Source: an uncultured Clostridia bacterium
GTDB lineage: Bacteria > Bacillota > Clostridia > Christensenellales > UBA1242
Direction of reading: 5' to 3'
DNA: 55,392 nucleotides
NCBI GenBank assembly: GCA_944382715.1
Contig: CALWNC010000010.1
Coordinates: 1 to 55,392, forward strand
Shown: piece after piece, positions 44,284-53,680 of the stretch
Layout: each line of letters opens with the position of its first letter
How positions within the stretch are numbered: position 1 is the first letter of the stretch
The notes under the pieces: generated by a model
The model's input: only the letters and a program-made list of their open reading frames with translations
Told to the model about the DNA's origin: nothing
The model's database searches: none
Translations under genes and position numbers: made by a program

Positions 44284-45462
44284 ATGGAATTTTGTGGAAT
44301 TATTTGTGAGTTTAATCCTTTTCATAATGGGCACAAGTACTTAATTGAGCAAGCTAAACAAATCACTAAAAAAGAAATACTGTGCTTAATGAGTGGCCAA
44401 TTTGTACAGAGAGGGTTTCCTGCAATTGAGGACAAATATGAAAGAGCAAAAAAAGCAATAGATAATGGAGCAAATGTTGTACTTGAGCTTCCAACAATTT
44501 TTGCCTGTTCTAATGCAGAAAATTTTGCAAGTGGGGCAATTAGAATTCTTAGTAAATTGAATGTTACACACTTAGCATTTGGAATTGAAGATACAAGTCT
44601 TGAAATTTTGCAAAAGATTGCAATGCTTAAAACTGAAAACTCAAAGCGCTTTAAAAACGCATTTAAAAATGAGATCCAAAATGGAATTAGTTATAATACA
44701 GCCTTAAAGAGAAGCATTGCTAAACAATTTGGTGATGAAAACATCATTGAGATTTTAAACAAACCAAATAATATTTTAGCCGTGGAATATCTCTCTGCCA
44801 TAATAAAACAAAGAGCAAATATTATCCCCGTTGCAATAAATAGAATTGATAATGGCTTTTATTCAGATATTAGTAAAGATAAATTTTTATCTGCAACATC
44901 TATAAGAAACTTTCTAAATGAAGGTAAATCTGTTGACAAATTTATTCCAAAAAACGCAAAAATTGAAAGTTTTTTTGATAAAAATAGTGAAAAACAGCTA
45001 AATATGCTACAACTTCTTACAATTAGACTTATGTCACCAACCGCTCTATCAAAATACTATGATTACTCTGAAGGAATAGAGTATCGAATTAAAACTCTAA
45101 CTAACAAAAGTGGTGATTTTGAAAATATATTAAAAGACATTACAACTCCAAGATATAGAGAACCAAGAGTTAGAAAGCTTTTACTTTACCCGATTTTAAA
45201 TATCAAGGCTGATATTGTCAAAAAGGCTTATCATTCTAAACCTGTTTGTAAAGTCCTTGCAATGTGTAAAAATGACAAATCGCTTCTTAAAAGTTATAAC
45301 AAAAACAAAATATCATTAATTACAAATAATAAAGATTACGCTGGAATAAGCTATATACAAAGAAAAATCATTGAAATTGATTTACTTGCAAGCAATATAT
45401 ATGCAACAATACAAAAAGGGCAAAATAATCAAGATAAAAAAATTGGCACTCTCTTTCTATAA
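44284..45462 (+). CDS. tmcAL: tRNA(Met) cytidine acetate ligase TmcAL (YlbM)
   Basis: 392 aa. FCGIICEFNPFHNGHKYLIEQA is the nucleotidyltransferase HxGH motif; SGQFVQRGFPAI follows. The family acetylates C34 of elongator tRNA-Met using acetate and ATP. Start at 44284 because AGGGAG precedes it; the track ORF's extra 21 residues come from upstream. Divergent from the ackA-pta operon that makes acetate, followed by ylbJ 62 bases later. Sequence is complete through the family. Confidence 0.93.
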   Translation: MEFCGIICEFNPFHNGHKYLIEQAKQITKKEILCLMSGQFVQRGFPAIEDKYERAKKAIDNGANVVLELPTIFACSNAENFASGAIRILSKLNVTHLAFGIEDTSLEILQKIAMLKTENSKRFKNAFKNEIQNGISYNTALKRSIAKQFGDENIIEILNKPNNILAVEYLSAIIKQRANIIPVAINRIDNGFYSDISKDKFLSATSIRNFLNEGKSVDKFIPKNAKIESFFDKNSEKQLNMLQLLTIRLMSPTALSKYYDYSEGIEYRIKTLTNKSGDFENILKDITTPRYREPRVRKLLLYPILNIKADIVKKAYHSKPVCKVLAMCKNDKSLLKSYNKNKISLITNNKDYAGISYIQRKIIEIDLLASNIYATIQKGQNNQDKKIGTLFL

Positions 45463-45524
45463 ATAAAATTTATAAGCAGATAAACAAGTATTTCTAGTTT
45501 AAAATTGCCCCATTAAATTGAATA

Positions 45525-46568
45525 ATGAATATTATCCCTTTCATATATTTTAATGTGAAAGCAAAAAGAAAAAAAATTAAACACAATTCAATTAATTACT
45601 TTGACCTAGTATGTACTTTAATCATATTTTTAGTTATGTTTATCATACTAGCAAGTCCAAAAAGGTATGCAAACGGGACTATTGAGGGAATAAAGTTATT
45701 CTTTTTTTCTGTGTTCCCCGGTCTTTTTCCATTTATGCTACTTACTAAGCTTTTAACTGAAATGGGCGTTATTGTGAAAATTTGCTCAAAGTTAGATAAA
45801 TTTTCTTATAAACTTTTTGGCACAAACGGACTATCTATATATGCATTTATTATGAGTATAGTTTCAGGTTATCCAATTGGTGCAAAGATTATTTCTGATT
45901 TATATAAGAAAAATTTAATTGATGAAAGCGAAGCAAAAAAAATGTCCGTTTTTTGCACTACTTCAGGACCAATTTTTATAATAGGAACTGTTGGTTCTGT
46001 TATGCTTGGAAATTTTAAATATGGCATAATTCTCTATGTTTCTCATATTTTATCAAGTCTGCTTTTGGGAATTATTTACGGAAAACTTCATAAAAAAGAA
46101 ACTAATTTTACCGCAGAAAAACGCAATTTTGTGCATAATAAACCAAAAAATATTGTTGGATTCTGTATAAATGAAACAATTAACTCTCTTTTTGTTGTTG
46201 GTGCATATATAACAATTTTCTTTTTAATAGGAGAACTATTAGACTCATTGTATGTATTTAAGTTTATTCAAAATTTACTTAGCCCAGTAGTAAAACTGAT
46301 ACATCTGGATGAAGGCTATTTACCGGGCATTTTGTATGGAATATTAGAAGTAACTAGGGGTGCAAAAACTCTTTCAAGTACAGTTACTCCAATATCTTTA
46401 ATACTTATAACAGGAATAATTTCATTCAGTGGTCTATCAATAATATTTCAATCAATGGCATTTTTAAAAGAAGCAAAAATAAAAACGCACAAATTTATAT
46501 TGACAAAATTTGTACATTCTATTTTTTCTATGCTTTTGAGTTTTTTATTTATAAAACTAATATTATAA
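45525..46568 (+). CDS. ylbJ: YlbJ-family membrane protein (nucleoside-recognition-like)
   Basis: 347 aa with about eight hydrophobic segments. LFFFSVFPGLFPFMLLTKLL, YAFIMSIVSGYPIGAKIISD, FCTTSGPIFIIGTVGSVMLG and LPGILYGILEVTRGAK match YlbJ, which in Bacillus is a SpoIIGA/sigma-E-controlled membrane protein needed for spore cortex. No clear ribosome site precedes the ATG; the start may be a GTG at 45555. No other sporulation gene is in the window. Confidence 0.85.
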   Translation: MNIIPFIYFNVKAKRKKIKHNSINYFDLVCTLIIFLVMFIILASPKRYANGTIEGIKLFFFSVFPGLFPFMLLTKLLTEMGVIVKICSKLDKFSYKLFGTNGLSIYAFIMSIVSGYPIGAKIISDLYKKNLIDESEAKKMSVFCTTSGPIFIIGTVGSVMLGNFKYGIILYVSHILSSLLLGIIYGKLHKKETNFTAEKRNFVHNKPKNIVGFCINETINSLFVVGAYITIFFLIGELLDSLYVFKFIQNLLSPVVKLIHLDEGYLPGILYGILEVTRGAKTLSSTVTPISLILITGIISFSGLSIIFQSMAFLKEAKIKTHKFILTKFVHSIFSMLLSFLFIKLIL

Positions 46569-46600
46569 TTTAACAATATAAATACAATTAAATCAAAAGA

Positions 46601-47080
46601 TTAATTATCTCTGCCTTCATCGTACTGTAATCTATTAATTGCGTTGTCAAGTTCTTCTCTGTTTCTTCTTAAAACTAAAAGATTTTGGTCAAGATATGTT
46701 TCTACAGATTTCAGCATTTTATCAACATTATTTCTAGTTACATTATAAAGCTCACTACACTTTCTTGTAGCATCATTTAAAATTTTGCCTGCCTGCTGTT
46801 CACTTTGTTTCACAAGTTCTGAGCCACTTACCATTTGCTCGGCTCTATATCTTGCATCGGCAATAATTTTGTTCGCCTCATCATTTGCATTTGCTATAAT
46901 CTGTTCTTTCTTTGATAACACATAACTTGCTTCTTGAATGGCAGATGGTAGATTTGCCTTTAACTCTGCAATTAAAGATGCACACCTGTCCATATTAACA
47001 AGTGTCTTTTTACTCCATAAAAAATTTTTAGAAGATACAAACTCTTGTTCAAGTTCATCTATTATCTGAATGACATCCAT
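46601..47080 (-). CDS. Coiled-coil protein of the rsmD neighbourhood
   Basis: 159 aa, almost all helical: a heptad-like region KKEQIIANANDEANKIIADA resembling DivIVA or ATP-synthase b-subunit coiled coils, then EQQAGKILNDATRKCSELYN. Function unknown; similar proteins lie beside rsmD in Clostridia. Starts 7 bases after rsmD, so in the alr-rsmD operon. Weak ribosome site (AGGGAA). Confidence 0.75.
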   Translation of the reverse strand: MDVIQIIDELEQEFVSSKNFLWSKKTLVNMDRCASLIAELKANLPSAIQEASYVLSKKEQIIANANDEANKIIADARYRAEQMVSGSELVKQSEQQAGKILNDATRKCSELYNVTRNNVDKMLKSVETYLDQNLLVLRRNREELDNAINRLQYDEGRDN

Positions 47081-47087
47081 ATATTTA

Positions 47088-47639
47088 TTATTCCCTATTT
47101 TCCATTAGTATATCAATGTATGCAATACCATACTTTCTTGACTTTTCTATTATATAACATTTAGGAATGTTTTGCAAGTCATTTTGATACTCGTGTTCAA
47201 CAACTATTATTCCATTATCATTTAAAAGTTTTAAATCATTAATCTTATTAATTGCCGTAACGGCAAAGTCGCTTTTATATGGTGGGTCTAAATAAATTAT
47301 GTCAAATTTAATATTTTGTTTTGCAAAACTATCTAGTGCTGACTCATAATCACTCTTTAATATTTCAAAGTCCTCTTTCATGTTTTTGGTATTTGTTTTT
47401 ATTGCAACAATGGCCTGTGAACTATTATCAACCAAATATACCTTTTTTGCATTTCGGCTTATGCATTCAACACCAAATGCACCACTGCCAGCAAATAAAT
47501 CAAGAACAATACTACCATCAACTTTTACCTGAATTAGATTAAAAATTGATTCTTTTACCCTCGCAAGTGTTGGTCTAGTACTATGTGAATTAACCCCTAT
47601 AAGTTTTCTTCCTCTATATTTCCCCGTAATGATTTGCAT
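47088..47639 (-). CDS. rsmD: 16S rRNA (guanine-966-N2)-methyltransferase
   Basis: 183 aa. SAM motif VLDLFAGSGAFGVECISR, then VYLVDNSSQAI and catalytic DPPY (FDIIYLDPPYKSDFA). N-terminal GKYRGRKLIGVN and RPTLARVKESIFNLI are RsmD signatures. AGGAG within the end of alr precedes the ATG; alr overlaps this start by 43 bases. No coaD follows, unlike in many Firmicutes. Confidence 0.95.
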   Translation of the reverse strand: MQIITGKYRGRKLIGVNSHSTRPTLARVKESIFNLIQVKVDGSIVLDLFAGSGAFGVECISRNAKKVYLVDNSSQAIVAIKTNTKNMKEDFEILKSDYESALDSFAKQNIKFDIIYLDPPYKSDFAVTAINKINDLKLLNDNGIIVVEHEYQNDLQNIPKCYIIEKSRKYGIAYIDILMENRE

Positions 47640-48712
47640 TTATTTTCTCCTAAGTAAATTCTATTAATTCTATGTGATAACCTAACAATTATTTCATAAC
47701 CTATTGTATCACAAAAGTTGGCAACATCACAAATAGATATTTTATTCTTTTTACCTTTTCCTATAATAATTACCTCATCGTTTAGTTTACAATCTATGTC
47801 TGTAACATCTACAAGCATAGAATCCATACAACTCGCAACAATTTTTGCAAAGTGGTCATTTATTAAAACATAACCTTTCCCCACAATATTTCTTGGAAGT
47901 CCATCTCCATAGCCAATACCAATTATTGCAATCTTGGTATCTTTTTTTGCCGTAAATATTTCGTTATACCCTGCCGATTCCATTGCCTTTAAATACTGAA
48001 AATCTAAGATATTTGTTTTTAATGTTATTGTATCATATTTACTATTATCATAAATTCCGTAACCGAGCCGAACCATATCGCCATAATTGTTAAAAATTGA
48101 ACCATCGCTAGCACATATATGTAAAAGAACGGGATATTCCATCTCTTTTTGCAGAAATTTAGCATATTTTATGAATTTTTTTAACTGCTTTTGCGAAGTT
48201 TTATCGCATTTTCCATTAAAATAGTGTGAAAAAACACCATAAATCTTTATTTTTTTTGAATTTTTTATTTTAGTGATTGTTTCATATAAGCTTAGAATTG
48301 ACGAAAAACCAAATCTGTTCATTCCAGTATTAATGGCTATATGTACCTTAATTTCAGAGTTTATATTTTTTTCAAGTTTAAGTAATACATCTAAGCTTTG
48401 CTCATTTGAAATTGTTATCTCAGCACCTCTTAAAATTAATTTTTTTAATACCTTTTCATTATAAATAGTATCTAAAATTATAATTGGCTTTGAAACTAAT
48501 TTTTTTAAGCGAAAAAATTCATACTCAGAAGAAACGGCAAAAAAATCTACCAAATCATTAAAATACTTGCATATTTTTTCACCATATCCATAGCAGTTTG
48601 CCTTTGCAACCAAACATATCTTTTGATTTTTATTAAGTTTAGATTTATAGAAATTTAGATTTTTTTTCATTTCTACAATATTAATAGTTAAACTTGAAAT
48701 TTTTATCACCAC
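47597..48712 (-). CDS. alr: Alanine racemase
   Basis: About 371 aa. PLP lysine in CLVAKANCYGYGEK (usual VVKADAYGHG), MNRFGF, VFSHYFNG, AIIGIGYGDGLPRNIVG and the catalytic tyrosine region ESAGYNEIF (usual VSYG). Makes D-alanine for peptidoglycan. The first codon is a GTG next to another GTG; AAAGGTGG overlaps them, so the exact start is not settled. Its last 43 bases overlap the start of rsmD in another frame. Confidence 0.93.
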   Translation of the reverse strand: MVIKISSLTINIVEMKKNLNFYKSKLNKNQKICLVAKANCYGYGEKICKYFNDLVDFFAVSSEYEFFRLKKLVSKPIIILDTIYNEKVLKKLILRGAEITISNEQSLDVLLKLEKNINSEIKVHIAINTGMNRFGFSSILSLYETITKIKNSKKIKIYGVFSHYFNGKCDKTSQKQLKKFIKYAKFLQKEMEYPVLLHICASDGSIFNNYGDMVRLGYGIYDNSKYDTITLKTNILDFQYLKAMESAGYNEIFTAKKDTKIAIIGIGYGDGLPRNIVGKGYVLINDHFAKIVASCMDSMLVDVTDIDCKLNDEVIIIGKGKKNKISICDVANFCDTIGYEIIVRLSHRINRIYLGENKCKSLRGNIEEENL

Positions 48713-48738
48713 CTTTATATCTCTATTTTATGAAAGCA

Positions 48739-48781
48739 AAAAAAACATTGTGATTTAGCAAAGCTTTAAATCACAATGTTT
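48739..48781 (-). terminator. Terminator after metG
   Basis: 15-bp perfect stem AAACATTGTGATTTA (48743-48757 with 48767-48781), loop of 9, and a T-run on the minus strand, 22 bases past the metG stop. Confidence 0.9.
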
Positions 48782-48802
48782 AAAAGACACACATGTAAAT
48801 AT

Positions 48803-50392
48803 TTATAATTTTTCTGAGTTAATTTCAGCAAGTTCTTGTAATTCTTTTTCTACATCAAGTCTTGGGAACAAAATACCGAGTTCTTCAACTTTCTCACCAG
48901 TTTTTAGTTTATAAAATTCATTTAAATCTTCGTATAAACTCTTTTCAATATGCAAACTATCAATTACCTTTTTTGAACAATCTGGTAAAAATGCCGATAA
49001 AAGCACAGTTCCTATTCTAATACATTCTAATAGATTTCTTAAAACAGTATCTAGTCTATTTGATTTGGTTTCATCTTTTGCCAGTCTATAAGGCTCCGTA
49101 ACTTCAATATATTTATTTGCTTTAGAAAAGATTTCAAACACGCTTGCAAGAGCCTTTGATACATCAAAGTTAGTTTCAATATATTCTTTACAATCGATTA
49201 CAGCTTTTTTAACAGAATTTATTAAGTCAACATCAATTTCTTCTTCGCTATTATAATGATTTGGAATTACACTTTCCCTATATTTTTTTAACATAGAGAA
49301 AGTTCTTGAAACTAAATTGCCATAGTTATTGGCAAGGTCGCTATTTACATAATTTAAAAATAATTCAGTTGAATAATTACCATCTGAGCCAAAAGGAATT
49401 TCTCTTAAAAGAATGTATCTAACAGCATCTGAAGAGTATCTTGGAACTAAAATTCTTGGATCAACACATTCTGTACTTGCAACTGATTTCGACTTTGAAA
49501 GTTTATCACCACCAAAAAGTAGCCAACCGTGACCAAATACTCTCTTTGGAAGAGGAATGTCCAATGCCATTAATATTGCAGGCCAAATAATTGCATGAAA
49601 ACGAACAATCTCTTTCCCTATAATGTGAACATCCGCAGGCCAATATTTTTTAAAATTACTATCGTCATCGCTTCCATAACCAAGACCAGTAATATAGTTT
49701 GATAGTGCATCTATCCAAACATAGATTGTGTGTTTTGGGTCAAAATCAACGGGCACTCCCCACTTAACACTAGTTCTTGTTACACAGAGATCAGAAAGTC
49801 CCGGCTTTATAAAGTTAGTAACCATTTCATTAACCCTTGATTGTGGTTTAAGAAAATCAGGTTCATTTTTGTAAAGCTCCAAAAGTCTATCCCCAAACGC
49901 AGAAAGCTTAAAAAAGTATGCTTCCTCTTCTTGATCTATTACATCTCTATGGCAGTCTGGACATTTTCCGTCAACCAGTTGTGACTCTGTCCAAAAAGAC
50001 TCACAAGGAACACAATATTTTCCCTTATAAGTTGATTTATAAATGTAACCTTTATCATAAAGCTCCCTAAATATTTTTTGAACGGCTTTTACATGATAAT
50101 CATCAGTAGTTCTAATAAATTTATCATAATCAATCTTTAGCATCTTCCAAAGCTCTTTTGCATCAGCTATCATTTCATCTAGATATTCCATTTCAGACTT
50201 AGATGCAGCCTTCGCCGACTGAGCAATTTTTTGACCATGCTCATCAGTACCAGTCATAAAAAATACATCTTTGCCCAAAATCTTATTAAATCTTGCAATT
50301 GAATCGCAAATAACAGTTGTATAGCAGTTTCCTAAGGTAAACTTTCTACTTGGATAATAAATTGGTGTTGTAATATAAAATTTTTCAGTCAT
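48803..50392 (-). CDS. metG: Methionyl-tRNA synthetase
   Basis: 529 aa. ITTPIYYPSRKFTLGNCYTT holds the first class I signature in the variant form TLGN instead of HIGH; FMTGTDEHGQKIA, the zinc ribbon CVPCESF ... CPDCHRD, and the second signature KLSKSKS (KMSKS variant). The C-terminal tRNA-binding (EMAP-like) domain of longer MetRS is absent. Start at 50392, with GGAG upstream; 8 more residues would precede it otherwise. Charges initiator and elongator tRNA-Met. Complete. Confidence 0.95.
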   Translation of the reverse strand: MTEKFYITTPIYYPSRKFTLGNCYTTVICDSIARFNKILGKDVFFMTGTDEHGQKIAQSAKAASKSEMEYLDEMIADAKELWKMLKIDYDKFIRTTDDYHVKAVQKIFRELYDKGYIYKSTYKGKYCVPCESFWTESQLVDGKCPDCHRDVIDQEEEAYFFKLSAFGDRLLELYKNEPDFLKPQSRVNEMVTNFIKPGLSDLCVTRTSVKWGVPVDFDPKHTIYVWIDALSNYITGLGYGSDDDSNFKKYWPADVHIIGKEIVRFHAIIWPAILMALDIPLPKRVFGHGWLLFGGDKLSKSKSVASTECVDPRILVPRYSSDAVRYILLREIPFGSDGNYSTELFLNYVNSDLANNYGNLVSRTFSMLKKYRESVIPNHYNSEEEIDVDLINSVKKAVIDCKEYIETNFDVSKALASVFEIFSKANKYIEVTEPYRLAKDETKSNRLDTVLRNLLECIRIGTVLLSAFLPDCSKKVIDSLHIEKSLYEDLNEFYKLKTGEKVEELGILFPRLDVEKELQELAEINSEKL

Positions 50393-50651
50393 AGTATTCT
50401 CCATTTGTAATTTCATTTAAAATAAATATTCATACTATTTGATTATATCATTTTACATTATTTTTAACAAGTTAAAAAGCAAAAATTTACAACATTTAAT
50501 AAAAATTTTAAGTAAATAAAAAAAATCTAATTTTATTTTTTTTAATTAAAAAACATCTAAATTGTATAAATATAATTTATTTTAGCCTTCTTTAACAATT
50601 TAAAGCAATAAATTGCTAATTAAAACATAAATTATTTTATTTTAAATTTTA

Positions 50652-50680
50652 TTGTAAAAATTGTAATTTTGTGATAAAAT
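50652..50680 (+). promoter_or_regulatory. Promoter of the FGase/ATP-grasp/HAD operon
   Basis: TTGTAA (50652-50657), 17 bases, TAAAAT (50675-50680) with TGA before the -10. Upstream 50417-50651 is AT-rich without a gene. Confidence 0.6.
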
Positions 50681-50707
50681 CAATATATAAATTTTGGAGA
50701 AAATATC

Positions 50708-51370
50708 TTGATAGAATTAAATAAATTAATTGATAAGTTCAACGAACTTTTAAAAAAAGGAAATAGTTTTGAAATAGAGACTGGAAATAAAAAAATTCTA
50801 ATTTCTGCACCTCACGCAGTGGAACAAACACGAAATGGTAAAATAAAATTTGCCGAGCCACAAACTGCAATTATAGCTCTTGCATTAAATTTATATGGAT
50901 ATCCTTGCATGATAAAAACTAAAAATGAAAATGATGATGCAAATTATGACTTGAAATCTACTTACAAATCTACACTTCTTGAATACGTTAAACAAAACGA
51001 CATTCAATTTGTAATTGACCTTCATCAATTGCATCAAAAGCGTGAAATGGATATTTGTGTTAGTACTGGTGATGATAATCACAAAAATTTGCTAAAATAT
51101 AAAAATAATGCAAATAAAATTGTAAATGGATTTAAGCCAAAAAATTATCTTGTAACTCTTAACAATCCTTATTACGCTTCAAAGCAAAATACAATCTCAG
51201 GTTTTTTGTCAACAAATAATATCCCCTCAATTCAACTTGAAATTAACAGCAAAATTTTATATGATTATAATCAAGACAAATATAATGAATTGATAAATAC
51301 AATTTTAAAAGTACTAAATATTTTAGAAAAGGAAACTAACTATGAAGATTCTCCTAGTAAACAATGTTAG
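50708..51370 (+). CDS. N-formylglutamate amidohydrolase-like protein
   Basis: 220 aa. ILISAPHAVEQTRNGKIKFAEPQT, DANYDLKSTYKSTLLEYV, FVIDLHQLHQKREMDICV and SIQLEIN match the FGase-type zinc amidohydrolases (usual DLHG is DLHQ here). Substrate is not proven; peptide or acylglutamate amides are possible. Start is a TTG with GGAG 8 bases upstream; there is no alternative ATG. Overlaps the next gene by 29 bases, so translation is coupled. Confidence 0.75.
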   Translation: MIELNKLIDKFNELLKKGNSFEIETGNKKILISAPHAVEQTRNGKIKFAEPQTAIIALALNLYGYPCMIKTKNENDDANYDLKSTYKSTLLEYVKQNDIQFVIDLHQLHQKREMDICVSTGDDNHKNLLKYKNNANKIVNGFKPKNYLVTLNNPYYASKQNTISGFLSTNNIPSIQLEINSKILYDYNQDKYNELINTILKVLNILEKETNYEDSPSKQC

Positions 51371-52211
51371 CTTAAATCAAGAAAAATTTAAAGAGCAAAA
51401 TCAAATTTTATTTCAGGCAGCCAAAGACCTAGAAATAGAATTAGAAATTAAAAATAATGCTGAAATTTTTTATACCTTGAATGAATCTACAAAAATTGGC
51501 AATTATGATGGTATTTTGTTTTATGATAAAGATATTTTTTTGTGTAGAAAACTAGAAAAAATGGGATTTAAAGTATTTAATTCAAGCTTATGCATTGCTA
51601 ACTGCGACAATAAAGCGTTAACTTATGAAATTTTATCAAATCACAATATTCCCTTTCCAAAAACAATTTTACTCCCACTAATGTTTTATTATGATGAAAA
51701 ATTCATTAAAGAATTCATTAATTATCTTGAAACTGAAATTAACTATCCAATGATAGCAAAAAAATGGTATGGTTCAGAGGGAAAACAGGTTTATTTAATA
51801 AAAAACCATGAAGAACTACTCAAACTTTTAGATGATGAACAGGGAAAGGAACTACTATTTCAAGAGTTTGTTTCTGAGTGCACTGGACAAGATATAAGGC
51901 TGGTTGTAATTGATAATAAAGTTGTAGCTTCAATGAAAAGGCACTCGGTCAATGGTGATTTTCGCTCTAATTTATCTAACGGTGCAGTTGCAGAAATGTA
52001 CTCTCCTACAGAAGAAGAAATTAACATTGCTATCTCTGCATCTAAAGCTCTCGGTTGTGAGTTTTGTGGCATTGATATTTTACAATCAAATAGAGGCCCT
52101 ATTATATGTGAAGTTAACTCAAATGCACATCTTAAAAATATTTATGAATGCACGGGAATTAATATTGCAAAACACATACTTAGCTATATAAAAGAAAAGC
52201 TTGTAAAATAA
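51342..52211 (+). CDS. RimK-family ATP-grasp ligase
   Basis: 289 aa. Pre-ATP-grasp domain ends near residue 90; ATP-grasp follows with YPMIAKKWYGSEGKQVYLI (ATP lysine and glycine-rich loop), LLFQEFVSECTGQDIRLVVI, VAEMYSPTEEE and metal-binding GIDILQSNRGPIICEVNSN. RimK-like enzymes join amino acids to carboxylates. AAGGAAA before the ATG. Between an amidohydrolase and a HAD hydrolase; substrate unknown. Confidence 0.85.
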   Translation: MKILLVNNVSLNQEKFKEQNQILFQAAKDLEIELEIKNNAEIFYTLNESTKIGNYDGILFYDKDIFLCRKLEKMGFKVFNSSLCIANCDNKALTYEILSNHNIPFPKTILLPLMFYYDEKFIKEFINYLETEINYPMIAKKWYGSEGKQVYLIKNHEELLKLLDDEQGKELLFQEFVSECTGQDIRLVVIDNKVVASMKRHSVNGDFRSNLSNGAVAEMYSPTEEEINIAISASKALGCEFCGIDILQSNRGPIICEVNSNAHLKNIYECTGINIAKHILSYIKEKLVK

Positions 52212-52221
52212 GGAGAAAATA

Positions 52222-52821
52222 ATGAATATAGGTTTTGATATTGACGGGGTTTTAACTAATGAAGAAGATTATATCTTTGAATGTATGACAAAGTATTGTT
52301 ATGAGAACCACTTAAACCAGCTTATTGACCCAACTGGTTACGAAACTAGAAAGTTTAAAAATTCAAAGGAACTTTTTGATGTTTATCAAGAAAAATATGT
52401 TTGGGAATATGCAATGAATGGAAAACCTAGACTCTTTGCAAGTGAAGTTATTCACAAACTAAAAAAAGAAGGCCATAAAATTTACATCATTACATCTCGC
52501 AGACCATCTTATATTGACTCTGAAAAGGGACAAAGAATGCGAGATACCATTAAAGATTGGTTAGAAAAAAATGATATTGTATATGATGGCTTATTTTTTG
52601 AACCAGACAAGACCATTAAAATAAAAGAATTAAAGCTAGATGTTATGATTGAAGATAACCCAATAACAATACCAATATTTAAAGATATAACATTTATTCT
52701 TTGCTTTGATAACAGGTACAACGCAGATCTGGTGTGTCCTAACATGACAAGAGTTTATAGTTTTTACGACATTTATGAAAAATTACAAAATTTGCAAAAA
52801 TTAAAACAAAATAACAAATAA
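52222..52821 (+). CDS. 5'-nucleotidase (NT5C)-like HAD phosphatase
   Basis: 199 aa. GFDIDGVLTNEEDYIFECM is HAD motif I (Asp6, Asp8), ITSRRPSYID motif II, and KLDVMIEDNPITIP the NT5C-type motif IV. Likely a small phosphatase on a phosphorylated metabolite; 5'-deoxyribonucleotides are possible. AAGGAG precedes the ATG, 10 bases after the ATP-grasp gene. Followed by 200 bases with no gene. Confidence 0.8.
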   Translation: MNIGFDIDGVLTNEEDYIFECMTKYCYENHLNQLIDPTGYETRKFKNSKELFDVYQEKYVWEYAMNGKPRLFASEVIHKLKKEGHKIYIITSRRPSYIDSEKGQRMRDTIKDWLEKNDIVYDGLFFEPDKTIKIKELKLDVMIEDNPITIPIFKDITFILCFDNRYNADLVCPNMTRVYSFYDIYEKLQNLQKLKQNNK

Positions 52822-53023
52822 ATTACAATTACTAATAATTAAATAAAGATTTAGGATTAAAAATTTAAAATTTTTATCATCAATATTTTTGATATAAATG
52901 TTTAGTCAAAATTCATAATTAAATAAAACTTAATTTGAATAATAATTAAATTAAAGTTGTACGCTTGATAGAGATTTATTTATAAAAATATTTTTAACTT
53001 AAAATTTAATTGTAGGAATTAAT

Positions 53024-53548
53024 ATGATTATTACAACGGAAAGATTAATACTTAGACCATATAAAAGTAGCGATATCAATGATTTAGTTGAAGGGCTAAA
53101 TGACTTTGAAACTGCAAAAAATTTAACAGTGCCTTATCCCTATACAAAAAAGAATGCCATTGAATTTCTTTCACATACTTCTGAAAATAATAAAAATTTA
53201 CACTATGCAATTCAGTTAAAAAACAACGACAAACTTATTGGTGGCACAAGTATTGAGTTTATAGATGATAAAATCAAAGGTGGTATTTGGATAAATAAAG
53301 ATTATCGTGGCATTGGCTATGGCATAGAGGTAATGACAGCAAGAGCAAGATATATTTTTGATAACTTTAAAGTTGACAAAATTGAAAACGGATTTTTTGA
53401 TTTCAATAAAAAATCTTGGAAGATGCAACAAAAAATTGGCTATGAGATAATTGGAGAAAAAACAAATTTTTGTCCAGCATTAAACTCAAAGGTAAGAGAA
53501 ATTGTCACTATGCTTTCTAGGGAGAATTTTTATAAATCCACTAATTAA
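53024..53548 (+). CDS. GNAT N-acetyltransferase, RimJ/RimL type
   Basis: 174 aa. MIITTERLILRPYKSSDIND start; GGIWINKDYRGIGYGIEVMT is the acetyl-CoA-binding motif; FDFNKKSWKMQQKIGYEIIG the C-terminal part. Substrate unknown. AGGAA before the ATG; upstream 52822-53023 shows nothing. It is not closely similar to the GNAT at 19070. Confidence 0.85.
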   Translation: MIITTERLILRPYKSSDINDLVEGLNDFETAKNLTVPYPYTKKNAIEFLSHTSENNKNLHYAIQLKNNDKLIGGTSIEFIDDKIKGGIWINKDYRGIGYGIEVMTARARYIFDNFKVDKIENGFFDFNKKSWKMQQKIGYEIIGEKTNFCPALNSKVREIVTMLSRENFYKSTN

Positions 53549-53680
53549 TGTTAAGTGATTTTTATATTTTGCATTTGTGCATTTTTTTATAAAAACATTA
53601 ATTTAATAAAATTTAAACATGTCTAAATTTAATATAAAAAAATAACTAAGTTATACATATTTATTTAAAGGAGAATTATT

